A DNA stretch of 64,000 nt from an uncultured Eubacteriales bacterium (GTDB lineage Bacteria; Bacillota; Clostridia; Oscillospirales; Acutalibacteraceae), in contig CAKUMQ010000003.1 of NCBI GenBank assembly GCA_934667845.1, positions 11,485 to 75,484 of the forward strand, in the 5' to 3' direction. A program made the position numbers and the translations under genes. Positions 35,145 to 43,447 of this stretch are shown here, in pieces. How positions within the stretch are numbered: position 1 is the stretch's first letter; the number at the start of each line of letters is the position of its first letter. The notes under the pieces are model-generated. The model made no database searches. It saw only the letters and a program-made list of their open reading frames with translations, and was not told the DNA's origin.

Positions 35145-36200
35145 GTGACTGACATTATCAAAGCGCATGCGGTGAAGAATCTCTGTTATATTGCCGCGCG
35201 GAAAATGGTGCCGAAAGGCATCGTGGTTCACTCTACCGGCGCAAACAACCCTTATCTGAAGCGCTATGTGGACGCACCGGCAGAGGTCGGGAAAAACACA
35301 TACGGAAATCACTGGAACGTGGCGAAGCCGGGCGGGAACAAGGTCTGTGTCCATGCGTTTATCGGATATGATAAGCAGCGCCGCGTCCGCGTGGCGGAAA
35401 TTCTGCCGCTGAACATTTGCTGTTGGGGCGTGGGCAGCGGCAGAAAGGGGAGCTACAACTATGCGCCCGCTTACATCCAGTTTGAGATCTGCGAGGACAG
35501 CCGCAAAGACCGCGCCTATTATCAGAAAGCGTTTGCCGTCGCGGCGGAATACTGCGCTATGCTCTGCCGCCGGTACGGCTTCGGTACGGATAAGATCGTC
35601 GGTCACTGCGAGGCGTATCGGCTGGGCTACGGCAGCAATCACGGCGACCCCGAGCACTGGATGAAGCTGCACGGGGAGACTATGGAAGACTTCCGGAAGC
35701 GCGTTGCCGCCCTGCTGAAAAGCAGCGAGCCGCAAAAACCCCTGCCGTCCGGCGAAACCCGCACGGTGGAAAAGGGCGACCTGGTCTCTCTTGCCGCCGA
35801 TGCGGTATATTACAGCGGCAAAGCCGTGCCCGCATGGGTCAGGGCGCAGAATTGGATCGTCAAAAGCGCGCCGGCCGGCGACCGCGTGGTGATCGACCGG
35901 AATGAAAAGGGCGACCATGCCATTTGCAGTCCCGTTCACCGCCGGTATCTGACGGTAGTGAAAAAGGCGCAGACGATCCCGGCCAAGGCGGGGAGTGCCT
36001 GCCCGTACAGGGTGAAGGTGACTGCCGACTGCCTGGTGATCCGCAAAGGCGCCGGAACCGATACCGCCGCTGTGGGAAAGATCACCGACCACGGGGTATA
36101 CACCGTTGTGGAGGAGAAAAACGGAGCCGGCGCGATCCGGTGGGGAAGACTGAAGTCCGGTGCGGGATGGATCCCGCTTGACGGAGTAAAGAAACGATAA
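35145..36200 (+). CDS. N-acetylmuramoyl-L-alanine amidase with C-terminal SH3-like domain (endolysin)
   Basis: Peptidoglycan amidase of the PGRP/amidase_2 type. The 351-residue protein has the zinc histidine in KGIVVHSTGAN (near residue 28), VHAFIGYDKQ, YIQFEICED and the second ligand region KIVGHCEAYRLGYGSNHGDPEHW (seen as GHCEAY and GDPEHW), residues 20-190. After a linker it has an unusual middle part with VEKGDLVSLAADAVYYSGK and a final bacterial SH3 domain (about 285-348; YRVKVTADCLVIRKGAGTD, WGRLKSGAGWIPLDGV). There is no signal peptide, as in phage endolysins that leave through holins. It starts at GTG 35145 with AGGAGG upstream. Third gene of the lysis cassette. Confidence 0.88.
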   Translation: MTDIIKAHAVKNLCYIAARKMVPKGIVVHSTGANNPYLKRYVDAPAEVGKNTYGNHWNVAKPGGNKVCVHAFIGYDKQRRVRVAEILPLNICCWGVGSGRKGSYNYAPAYIQFEICEDSRKDRAYYQKAFAVAAEYCAMLCRRYGFGTDKIVGHCEAYRLGYGSNHGDPEHWMKLHGETMEDFRKRVAALLKSSEPQKPLPSGETRTVEKGDLVSLAADAVYYSGKAVPAWVRAQNWIVKSAPAGDRVVIDRNEKGDHAICSPVHRRYLTVVKKAQTIPAKAGSACPYRVKVTADCLVIRKGAGTDTAAVGKITDHGVYTVVEEKNGAGAIRWGRLKSGAGWIPLDGVKKR

Positions 36201-36238
36201 AAAGCGCGCTTTCGGCGCCTTGGCAAAGGAGAGAAAAT

Positions 36239-37144
36239 ATGTTGTCAGCGACTTTGTTTGTGATCTTTTTTTCGGCGATGACCGCCGGTATGTTGATGGG
36301 ATGGGGGCTTATGCTGTGCGGAAAGGAAAAACCGACGGCGGCAGCTGCCGACGACCGCCCGCCGGAATTTTTTATCACCGGCGACAGGCACCGCCGTTTT
36401 GCCGATGTAAAACGGTTCTGCCGTGACCGGCACACGCGCCGCAGGGATGTGCTCATCATTCTCGGCGATACCGGCTTCAATTATTACGGGGATCACCGTG
36501 ACGATAAGCTCAAAAAAGCGGTGTCAAAGCTGGAGATCACCCTGTTCTGTCTGCACGGAAACAAGGAAAACCGTCCGCAGAACGTGGGGACATACGGCAT
36601 ACGCAGCTTTTGCGGTGGAAAGGTATATTATGAGCCGAAGTATCCGCATCTGCTTTTTGCCGTCGACGGCGAGGTGTATTGCTTCGGAGGGAAAAAGTAT
36701 ATGACCGTCGGCGGTGCGCACAGCGTGGATAAAATGCGCTGTCTTGAGAAAGGGCTGCCGTTTTGGGAGGATGAAATGCCCGATGACAGCGTCAAAGCGC
36801 AAGCGGAAGCCCGTTTGGCAAAGGAGCATAACCGAATCTACGGCATGCTGACCCACACCTGCCCGATCCGGTATCTGCCTACAGAGATGTTTTTCTCGAC
36901 CCGTCAAAACGCGGCGCAAAAACGGAAGCCGGGAAAGAAAGCGGACAAAAAGGCGTTTGAACCAGATATTGACCGCTCAACGGAGGAATGGCTCGGACAG
37001 CTGGAAAGCCGTCTGTTATATACCGTCTGGTATTGCGGGCACTATCATGTCGACAAACCGATCGATAAAATACGCATGATGTACCGCGAGATCCGCCCGC
37101 TGTACGAACCGGAATACGGCGGATCGCTGATCCGATCGGAGTAA
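36239..37144 (+). CDS. Membrane-anchored metallophosphoesterase
   Basis: A 301-residue protein with an N-terminal membrane helix (about 1-30) followed by a calcineurin-like phosphoesterase domain with FITGDRHRRFADVK (GDxH), LIILGDTGFNYYG (GDxG), LHGNKENRP (GNHE-like, with K-E-N) and GHYHVD (GHxH). Such enzymes appear as cargo near phage lysis genes, without the membrane helix in many cases; substrate is unknown. RBS AAAGGAGAG lies 6 bases before the ATG. It follows the amidase by 38 bases on the same strand and is probably co-transcribed. The basic segment RRFADVKRFCRDRHTRRRD may bind nucleic acid; this is speculation. Confidence 0.8.
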   Translation: MLSATLFVIFFSAMTAGMLMGWGLMLCGKEKPTAAAADDRPPEFFITGDRHRRFADVKRFCRDRHTRRRDVLIILGDTGFNYYGDHRDDKLKKAVSKLEITLFCLHGNKENRPQNVGTYGIRSFCGGKVYYEPKYPHLLFAVDGEVYCFGGKKYMTVGGAHSVDKMRCLEKGLPFWEDEMPDDSVKAQAEARLAKEHNRIYGMLTHTCPIRYLPTEMFFSTRQNAAQKRKPGKKADKKAFEPDIDRSTEEWLGQLESRLLYTVWYCGHYHVDKPIDKIRMMYREIRPLYEPEYGGSLIRSE

Positions 37145-37150
37145 AGCCAA

Positions 37151-37190
37151 TAAAAAATGCGACGTCCCCTGCCGTATCCTGTGGCAGGGG
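37151..37190 (-). terminator. Terminator for the GntR-type regulator gene (minus strand)
   Basis: Stem 37166-37173 with 37183-37190 (8 bp, GC-rich, extendable with gaps); on the minus strand it is followed by ATTTTTTATT (37158-37149). Confidence 0.65.
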
Positions 37191-37206
37191 CGCCGCACTA
37201 TCGGTT

Positions 37207-37233
37207 CCGACGGTGTCTGTCGGGATCGTTTTT
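37207..37233 (+). terminator. Weak terminator after the metallophosphoesterase
   Basis: 5-6 bp stem (37207-37211 with 37219-37223) followed by GATCGTTTTTATTTT on the plus strand. It overlaps the last codon of the convergent regulator gene. Confidence 0.4.
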
Positions 37234-38350
37234 ATTTTCGGGGTGCGCTCGACGCGCGGGCAATCACATGGGGAGGGAGATACAGCCGTGACGTGCCGGG
37301 TTCCCGTCGGCTCAGGCACAGGCGGGCGGCGTGATAGCCGATGTCGTAAAACGGCTGTTCCATGGTGCTGATCCCCATGACTGCCGTTTCGGGAAGATCG
37401 TCAAACCCGATGATTGCCACTTCTTCCGGAATGGCGATATTTTGCTGTCGGCAATAGTTGTATACCTCGATGGCGGCGACGTCGTTGGAGCAGAAAATGG
37501 CATCGGGCGGTTCGGGCAGACTGCGCAGATAGGTCAGAATGTGGCCGATCTTCTCCTTGTAGGGCTCGTCGGGACTGCCGATGCTGTGGGAATTGTGAAG
37601 CGGATAGGGGTAGGCGTCGGAGTAAAAAGAGCAGAAGTATTCCGGCCGAACGGGAAGTTCCGCTTCCTGCAAGGCATAAATGTATCCCTGAAGCCGCTCG
37701 TAGACGGAGGCGACCGAGCTGTCATTGTACAGCGCAGCAATACGGGTATAGCCGTTGTCCAGCAGATGGCGTGCGGCCAGATACCCGCCCATTGTGTGGT
37801 CGCAGGCGACCAGATTGGCAGATAGGCCGTTGGGCAGCAGATCAAGAAAGGTAATATTCAGCCCCTTGCGGATCAGAGAGTAGTAATACATGCAGTTTTG
37901 ATTGCCTATTGTATGGGGCGAGAGGATGACCGAGCGCAGCCCATCCGCCATAAGCGCGGCTACGGTATCGCGTTCCGCGGTCGGATCCTCTATGCAGTAA
38001 CGGATCGTTAAGTAGTGGTTGCGGGATTTCAGATAGGCTTCCGCACCGCGAATGGATTCCAGAAAGCGGGAGGAGCTCTTTTGCTCGCTCACCACGAAGG
38101 GGATAATGCGGTTGGCACCGCCTGAGTCCTCGCCGAACTGCACAAACGATCCGCTGCCTTTGACCCGCGTGATGATCCCCTCGCTGACCAATTCGGAAAG
38201 CGCGGCGTTGACCGGTACACGGCTGATCCCAAACCGTTCGCAAAGTTCCTTTTCGGTCGGGAGTCTGCCATCGTCGTCGTATTGCTTTTGGGCAATAAGT
38301 GTCAGAAGATAGTCCCGCACACGGGTGGTCTTATTGTTTTTCTCAGCCAT
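37232..38350 (-). CDS. GntR/LacI-type hybrid transcriptional regulator (AraR-like layout)
   Basis: Likely local sensor of the glycan locus. The 372-residue protein has an N-terminal GntR winged helix (about 5-72; DGRLPTEKELCERFGISRVP and IITRVKGSGSFV) joined to a C-terminal periplasmic-binding-protein-like sugar domain of LacI type (about 80-368; GLRSVILSPHT, LVACDHTMGGYLAARHL, DAIFCSNDVAAIEVYNY, VAIIGFDDLPE). This arrangement is that of AraR of Bacillus. AAAGGAG lies 8 bases before the ATG. It is transcribed away from the ABC operon across a 316-base region that holds candidate operators, including one at its own predicted start, which suggests autoregulation. The effector is probably a mono- or oligosaccharide, not known. 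Confidence 0.88.
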   Translation of the reverse strand: MAEKNNKTTRVRDYLLTLIAQKQYDDDGRLPTEKELCERFGISRVPVNAALSELVSEGIITRVKGSGSFVQFGEDSGGANRIIPFVVSEQKSSSRFLESIRGAEAYLKSRNHYLTIRYCIEDPTAERDTVAALMADGLRSVILSPHTIGNQNCMYYYSLIRKGLNITFLDLLPNGLSANLVACDHTMGGYLAARHLLDNGYTRIAALYNDSSVASVYERLQGYIYALQEAELPVRPEYFCSFYSDAYPYPLHNSHSIGSPDEPYKEKIGHILTYLRSLPEPPDAIFCSNDVAAIEVYNYCRQQNIAIPEEVAIIGFDDLPETAVMGISTMEQPFYDIGYHAARLCLSRREPGTSRLYLPPHVIARASSAPRK

Positions 38351-38398
38351 GGTGTCCTCTCCTTTAAATATATGACAAATACATTGCGAAAATATTAC

Positions 38399-38427
38399 AT
38401 ATTAAAACAACGGAAGAAATAATCCAA
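38399..38427 (-). promoter_or_regulatory. Promoter of the regulator gene
   Basis: Minus strand: -35 TTGGAT (38427-38422), 17-base spacer, -10 TAATAT (38404-38399). Start near 38392 falls inside an AATATTAC copy (38391-38398), a possible autoregulatory site. Confidence 0.5.
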
Positions 38428-38456
38428 ATATTTTTTCTGAAAGCGCAAGTTTTTAT

Positions 38457-38485
38457 TTGACAAAATCACAACCTCGTGCTATTAT
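38457..38485 (+). promoter_or_regulatory. Strong sigma-A promoter of the glycan operon
   Basis: -35 TTGACA (perfect; 38457-38462), 17-base spacer, -10 TATTAT (38480-38485). Start near 38492. Confidence 0.85.
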
Positions 38486-38506
38486 ATGAACGTACAAAAC
38501 ACGTTC
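38484..38506. promoter_or_regulatory. Candidate operator at the operon start (AraR-like half site plus inverted repeat)
   Basis: 38484-38499 reads ATATGAACGTACAAAA, matching 13 of 16 positions of the Bacillus AraR operator pattern ATTTGTACGTACAAAT as I recall it. The overlapping repeat GAACGT (38488-38493) ... ACGTTC (38501-38506) is perfect. It covers the predicted +1, so binding would block transcription. Confidence 0.5.
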
Positions 38507-38526
38507 TCCAAGCGAAAAAGTGGAAT

Positions 38527-38558
38527 AATATTACAAATTATTCTGAATATGTAATATT
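38527..38558. promoter_or_regulatory. Inverted AATATTAC pair in the operon leader
   Basis: AATATTAC (38527-38534) and GTAATATT (38551-38558), 16 bases apart, about 35-66 bases downstream of the predicted start. A third copy lies at 38391-38398 at the regulator's own start. It is a second operator candidate for the same or another regulator. Confidence 0.45.
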
Positions 38559-38666
38559 CTTCCGGCGGTAAACGGAAGAGACAACGTGTACTTTATCATT
38601 ATAGCGGATGCAACTTGGATTTGCAATGTTTTTCTGTAATGTTTGTCATTTCGCCGAGGTGAGAAC

Positions 38667-41555
38667 ATGAACAAAAAGAACAACAGCAGAAAGGGAGCCC
38701 TTGCGCTGATTCTCGCTCTGGCGATCGGAGCAGCCGGTCCGGTGTCTGCGGCAAAAGCGGATACTGTGCCGACGGATGGATCAGAGAATTCGGCGGCGAA
38801 CGTGTCCTATACGGCAAATTCCTATGCCGCCGTACACGCGGCTGAGGGCTATTCGCTGACGGGGGAGAGAGTCTCCGTTTTGTTGAATACCGCTTCGGGG
38901 GATGGTCTGACGATCACAGACCAATATGAGGGCCGCACGGGACCCGTGCTGCTCACCGAGGCGGAAAGCGAGGTGACGGTGCGGTTTTCCGTCCCGAAGA
39001 CCGGACGCTACCGCCTGCAAGCGGAATATTACCCGATTGCCGGTTCTGCGCGCAGCATCCAAAGAGAGATCCGGGTGGACGGCGAACTGTCTTTTTCCGA
39101 AGCGGCATGCATCGAGTTTGCGCGGGTGTTCAAGGATGGTGCGGCGGCCGGTGTCGGAACGGACGGCGAGGAGCTGCGCCCGAAGCAGGTGGAGGCACCG
39201 CGGTGGATTTCCGCTTACTGTCGGGACACATTGGGCTATTATGGTGACCTGTACTGGAATCTGTCCGCCGGTGAACATACGCTTACGCTGCGCGGATTGT
39301 GCGAGCCGATGGCGATCGCTTCTCTGACATTTTGTTCAGACGCGGGTGTACAGAAAAGCTATGCCGATTATGTGCGGGAGGCGCGCGATAACGGCGCAGA
39401 AGTGATCACCGGTGTGATTGCGGGCGGCACGGAAAAATATCAGGCGGAGAATATGCTGGAGAGATCCGCCCAAACGCTGTATGCACAAAATGACAAGTCC
39501 TCACCGGCGACGGAGCCGTTTTCTTATACGACGTCCCGCCTGAATATGGTGGGAGGAACAAAGTGGAATACGGCTGATCAGTGGATTTCATGGGAAATTA
39601 CGGTGCCGCAGACCGGGCTGTATCGGCTTGGCTGCCGGTACCGTCAGAATACCGCCCGCGGCGTTCGGGTACACCGCGAGCTGTCGATCGACGGAGAGGT
39701 GCCTTTCACGGAAGCCGGTGCACTGGTGTTTCCCTATCACAACGACTGGCAGGTGATCACCTTCGGCGACGGAGGACAGGATTTCCTGTTTTATCTGACA
39801 GAGGGAAAACATACGCTGACCCTGCGCGTTGTGCTCGGAGAGCTGGCGGATATTCTCGGTGAAACACAGCAGATTCTCAGTGATCTGAATGAGGCAAACT
39901 GGAGCCTGATGACCGTACTTGGCAGTAACCCCGACAAAAACCGTGATTACGAGCTCGACAAGACCATGCCCGAGGTGATCCGCGCCCTAGCAGAGGCGTC
40001 GGACCGGCTGAATTCCGTGGCGGACAGCCTGGAGAGCGCTACCGGGCAAAATGATCAGAACACGGCGACGATCCGTCAGTTTGCAATGCTTTTACATACC
40101 ATGTCAGACACACCGCATAAAATTGCCGCCAATTATTCGGGCTTCAAGGACAATATCGGTGCGCTTGGGGATACGATACTGAACATGCGTGCGCAGCCGC
40201 TTGCGCTGGATTATCTGCTGGTTGCAGAGGAGCGGGCTGCCTTGCCGAAGGCAAACGCGGGCTTTTTTCAGACGTTCTATTATCAAAGTGTGCTGTTTTT
40301 TCGCTCCTTCATCAAAGATTATGCGCTTGTCGGGTCGGATGGGGATGCGTCGGAGCAGGAGCCGGTCGTCGTGTGGATCGGCAGCGGTGCGACCGGGGGC
40401 CGTGACCAGGCGCAGGCACTCAACCGGATGATCCGCGAGGAGTTTTTGCCCGCGTATCATGTGCCGGTACAGCTTCAGCTGACCGCATCCGGCACGATAC
40501 TGGTGGCGACGCTCGCCGGAATGGGACCGGATGTGGCTTTGCAGATCGGCGGCAGCGATCCCGTGGATTATGCCATGCGCCATGCCGTGTATGATCTGAC
40601 ATCATTTGATGATTTTGCGGAAGTATCTGCCCGCTTTACCGAGAGCGCGCTTACGCCTTTCCGGTATAACGGCGGCGTATATGCCTTGCCGGAGACGCAG
40701 TCGTATTATGTGATGTTTTATCGGCGGGATATTCTCGCGCGGCTTGGAATCGACCCCGGCGAGCTGAACACATGGGATGATCTCATCAATGTACTTGGCG
40801 ATCTTCAGGAGAACAACCTCTCTGTGGCGCTTCCTGCCAACTATATCACCTATTATATGTTTCTCACCCAGATGGGCGGGACGCTGTACAAAAACGACGG
40901 GCAGAAGTCGGCGCTGGATGAAGAGATCGCCGTTCAGGCCTTTAAGCTGTGGACGAACTTCTATATCAATTACCAGCTTCCGGTGGAGTACAGCTTTGTC
41001 AACCGGTTCCGCCTCGGTGAAATGCCGATCGGCATTGACGACTACACAACCTATAATCTGCTTTCGGTCTCTGCGCCGGAAATTGCCGGATCGTGGGATA
41101 TTGCGCCGCTGCCCGGTGTGCGGCGCAGCGACGGTACGGTGAATAATGCGTCGCCTTCCTCGTCGTCCGGTGCGGTGATCATGAGCGGCTGCGCAAATAA
41201 GCCGGGGGCGTGGGAGTTCCTGAAATGGTGGACCGGTGCCGAGGTGCAGAAGGAGTTCGGTGACGAGCTGGAAAGCATCATGGGGGCTGCCGCCCGATAC
41301 AATACCGCCAATACGGAGGCGTCGGACAGTCTGGCCTGGTCGGCCGACGATCTGAAAACACTCAAAGCACAGCGCGCCGTTTCACAGGGTATCCCGCAGG
41401 TGCCGGGCGGTTACTATACAACCCGCTATATTGAATTTGCCATGCGGCTTGTGGTCAATCGCAATGATCCGCAGCGGGACACGCTGCTGAAATATGTCCC
41501 CACGATCAACGAGGAGATCGCTCTGCGCCGTAAGGAATTTGAATTGGATCAATGA
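38667..41555 (+). CDS. Solute-binding protein fused to two N-terminal carbohydrate-binding-like domains
   Basis: 962 residues. Signal peptide (about 1-30, MNKKNNSRKGALALILALAI, cut near VSAAKA); no lipobox cysteine. Two paralogous beta-sandwich domains follow (about 35-235 and 258-395), each with TG-x-YRL and a repeated xREIxVDGExxFxEA pattern (REIRVDGELSFSEA and RELSIDGEVPFTEA), like CBM6/35 or galactose-binding domains. A helical linker (about 395-560) leads to a family 1 sugar-binding protein (about 563-955; VVVWIGSGATGGRDQAQALN, GPDVALQIGG, VMFYRRDILARLGI, SGAVIMSGC). Normal binding proteins are about 450 residues, so this is twice as long. Start ATG 38667 has GAGGTGAG upstream. First gene of the operon and partner of the next two permeases. 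Confidence 0.9.
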   Translation: MNKKNNSRKGALALILALAIGAAGPVSAAKADTVPTDGSENSAANVSYTANSYAAVHAAEGYSLTGERVSVLLNTASGDGLTITDQYEGRTGPVLLTEAESEVTVRFSVPKTGRYRLQAEYYPIAGSARSIQREIRVDGELSFSEAACIEFARVFKDGAAAGVGTDGEELRPKQVEAPRWISAYCRDTLGYYGDLYWNLSAGEHTLTLRGLCEPMAIASLTFCSDAGVQKSYADYVREARDNGAEVITGVIAGGTEKYQAENMLERSAQTLYAQNDKSSPATEPFSYTTSRLNMVGGTKWNTADQWISWEITVPQTGLYRLGCRYRQNTARGVRVHRELSIDGEVPFTEAGALVFPYHNDWQVITFGDGGQDFLFYLTEGKHTLTLRVVLGELADILGETQQILSDLNEANWSLMTVLGSNPDKNRDYELDKTMPEVIRALAEASDRLNSVADSLESATGQNDQNTATIRQFAMLLHTMSDTPHKIAANYSGFKDNIGALGDTILNMRAQPLALDYLLVAEERAALPKANAGFFQTFYYQSVLFFRSFIKDYALVGSDGDASEQEPVVVWIGSGATGGRDQAQALNRMIREEFLPAYHVPVQLQLTASGTILVATLAGMGPDVALQIGGSDPVDYAMRHAVYDLTSFDDFAEVSARFTESALTPFRYNGGVYALPETQSYYVMFYRRDILARLGIDPGELNTWDDLINVLGDLQENNLSVALPANYITYYMFLTQMGGTLYKNDGQKSALDEEIAVQAFKLWTNFYINYQLPVEYSFVNRFRLGEMPIGIDDYTTYNLLSVSAPEIAGSWDIAPLPGVRRSDGTVNNASPSSSSGAVIMSGCANKPGAWEFLKWWTGAEVQKEFGDELESIMGAAARYNTANTEASDSLAWSADDLKTLKAQRAVSQGIPQVPGGYYTTRYIEFAMRLVVNRNDPQRDTLLKYVPTINEEIALRRKEFELDQ

Positions 41556-41572
41556 GAAAGGAGGGGACCGCT

Positions 41573-42511
41573 ATGCCGATGACAGATATGACCGGTATGC
41601 GCCGGATACGGCAGGACTGGAAAAACGGCCTGCGCGCGGCGCGCAGGCACCGGATCCATTATGTGTTTATGCTGCCGTACACTCTCCTTTTCCTGACGTT
41701 TACGGTCCTGCCGGTGCTTGTAGCCATCTGCCTGAGCTTTACTTATTTTAACGGCCTTGAAATGCCGCGGTTTACGGGACTTGACAACTATTACCGCCTG
41801 TTTATGAACGACGACGTGTTTATCACGGCGCTGAAAAATACGCTGGTCGTTGCACTGATCACCGGTCCCGGCGGATATTTGCTGTCGTTCGGAATGGCGT
41901 GGCTCCTCAATGAGCTGCCGCGGCCGCAGCGGGTCTTTCTGACTGTGCTGTTTTATGCGCCCTCTATCTCCGGGTCTATGTATATGATCTGGCAGTATAT
42001 TTTCAGCGGCGATTCGCAGGGGCTGGTCAACAGTACGCTGATCCGTCTCGGACTGATACAGACGCCGATCCAGTTTTTCAAGGATACGGCGTACATTCTG
42101 CCGATCTGTATTGTGGTCATTTTGTGGATGAGCCTCGGCACGAGCTTTTTGTCGCTGATCGCGGGATTTCAGGGGGTCGATCGTCAGCTCTATGAGGCGG
42201 GAGCGATCGACGGCGTGCGCAACCGCTGGCAGGAGCTGTGGTTTATTACGCTGCCGGTGATGAAGCAGCATCTGATGTTTTCCGCCATTATGAGCATTAC
42301 GAGCGCATTCGGCTGCGGCGATATGATCTCAAATCTGGCCGGTTTCCCGACGGTTGATTATGCTGCACATACCATTATGAACCATCTGACCGACTACGGC
42401 ACCATTCGCTTTGAGATGGGGTATGCCTCTGCCATCGCCACACTGCTGTTTTTGCTGATGCTCGGCAGCAACAAACTGGTACAGAGGCTGCTCAGCCGTG
42501 TCGGCACCTGA
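41573..42511 (+). CDS. Sugar ABC transporter permease, MalF/UgpA type (system 1)
   Basis: Integral membrane half of a carbohydrate ABC importer. The 312-residue protein has six predicted helices (for example YVFMLPYTLLFLTFTVLPVLV at about 30-50; PYTLLF typical of this family) and the EAA loop YEAGAIDGVRNRWQELWFIT near residue 205 that contacts the ATPase. ATG 41573 was chosen since AAAGGAGG lies 7 bases upstream; an ATG at 41552 overlaps the previous stop and lacks an RBS. Follows the fused binding protein by 17 bases. No ATPase gene lies in the locus. Confidence 0.93.
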   Translation: MPMTDMTGMRRIRQDWKNGLRAARRHRIHYVFMLPYTLLFLTFTVLPVLVAICLSFTYFNGLEMPRFTGLDNYYRLFMNDDVFITALKNTLVVALITGPGGYLLSFGMAWLLNELPRPQRVFLTVLFYAPSISGSMYMIWQYIFSGDSQGLVNSTLIRLGLIQTPIQFFKDTAYILPICIVVILWMSLGTSFLSLIAGFQGVDRQLYEAGAIDGVRNRWQELWFITLPVMKQHLMFSAIMSITSAFGCGDMISNLAGFPTVDYAAHTIMNHLTDYGTIRFEMGYASAIATLLFLLMLGSNKLVQRLLSRVGT

Positions 42512-42534
42512 GACAGGAAAGGAGGGCGAAGTCC

Positions 42535-43407
42535 ATGCGAAAATGGATGGATGTTGTGGCGCCGAAGCGCGTGTCACGCTCCCGTGCCGGAGATCTGGCA
42601 GTGTTTTTGGTTCTGCTGGTATTCGGCACCTGTATGGCGCTGCCGTTTGTGTATGCGATCTCCAATTCGCTCAAGCCGATGAGCGAGCTCTGGATCTTTC
42701 CGCCCCGCTTTTTTCCGAGCCATCCGACGGCGGATAATTTTCGGGATCTGTTTACTCTGATGGAGGATTCCTGGATCCCGATGTCACGGTATATATTCAA
42801 TTCCCTGTTCATTACCGCTGCCGGAACGGTCGGGCATATTATCGTCGCCTCGCTCTGTGCCTATCCGCTGGCCAAATTCCGCTTTCCGGGAACAAGGCTG
42901 CTGTTTTCGGTCGTGGTCACGTCACTGATGTTTTCCACTGCCGTGACGGCGATTCCCAACTATCTGATCATGTCGCGGCTGTCTCTGATCGACAGCTACT
43001 GGGCGCTGCTTCTGCCGGCCATGGGCGGTTCTCTGGGCCTTTTCTTGATGAAGAATTTTATGGAGACCAGTATCCCCGACTCACTTTTGGAGTCGGCGGA
43101 GATCGACGGCGCCAATGAATGGGTCAAATTTATCGGTATTGTGATGCCGCTGGTAAAGCCGGCATGGCTGACGCTGACAATCTTCAGCGTACAGAGCCTA
43201 TGGGGCATCGGCAGCACGAGCATGATCTACAGTGAAGACCTGAAGACATTGCCCTATGCGCTGAACCAGATCCAGACGGCGGGGATTGCCCGGGCGGGAG
43301 TCAGCGCCGCTGTCGGTGTGTTTATGATGATCCTGCCGCTTTCGGTATTTATCTTTACCCAGTCGAACATTATGGAAACGATGTCAACCTCCGGAATCAA
43401 GGAATGA
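42535..43407 (+). CDS. Sugar ABC transporter permease, MalG/UgpE type (system 1)
   Basis: Second permease of system 1. 290 residues, six helices, N-terminal helix with GTCMALPFVYAISNSLKP, the family PxxFxPxxPTxxNF-type segment FPPRFFPSHPTADNF (near 62) and the EAA loop LLESAEIDGANEWVKFIGIV (near 185). GGAGGG lies 8-9 bases before the ATG, 23 bases after the previous gene. It pairs with the MalF-type gene before it and needs an ATPase supplied from elsewhere (MsmX/UgpC-type, as known for several Firmicutes sugar importers). Confidence 0.93.
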   Translation: MRKWMDVVAPKRVSRSRAGDLAVFLVLLVFGTCMALPFVYAISNSLKPMSELWIFPPRFFPSHPTADNFRDLFTLMEDSWIPMSRYIFNSLFITAAGTVGHIIVASLCAYPLAKFRFPGTRLLFSVVVTSLMFSTAVTAIPNYLIMSRLSLIDSYWALLLPAMGGSLGLFLMKNFMETSIPDSLLESAEIDGANEWVKFIGIVMPLVKPAWLTLTIFSVQSLWGIGSTSMIYSEDLKTLPYALNQIQTAGIARAGVSAAVGVFMMILPLSVFIFTQSNIMETMSTSGIKE

Positions 43408-43447
43408 CCGTTTATCGGGTGCCGGAAAGAAAGGAGCGGGATCAATC

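Larger units (their letters stand above)
38351..38666. promoter_or_regulatory. Divergent control region of the glycan locus
   Basis: The 316-base, AT-rich gap between the regulator and the first operon gene holds two promoters, an inverted repeat at the operon start point, three copies of AATATTAC, and a 175-base leader. A further hairpin (38559-38564 with 38573-38578) lies in the leader. Separate entries give the elements. Confidence 0.75.

Noticed and set aside
34509..36092. 527-codon open frame on the minus strand across the lysis cassette
   Set aside because: It is antisense to three genes with RBS and recognisable domains, and the translation is a His/Arg/Ala/Asp-rich shadow sequence without motifs.
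41552..41572. Upstream ATG for permease 1A overlapping the binding-protein stop
   Set aside because: AAAGGAGG lies inside this stretch and serves the ATG at 41573; the earlier ATG has no RBS.
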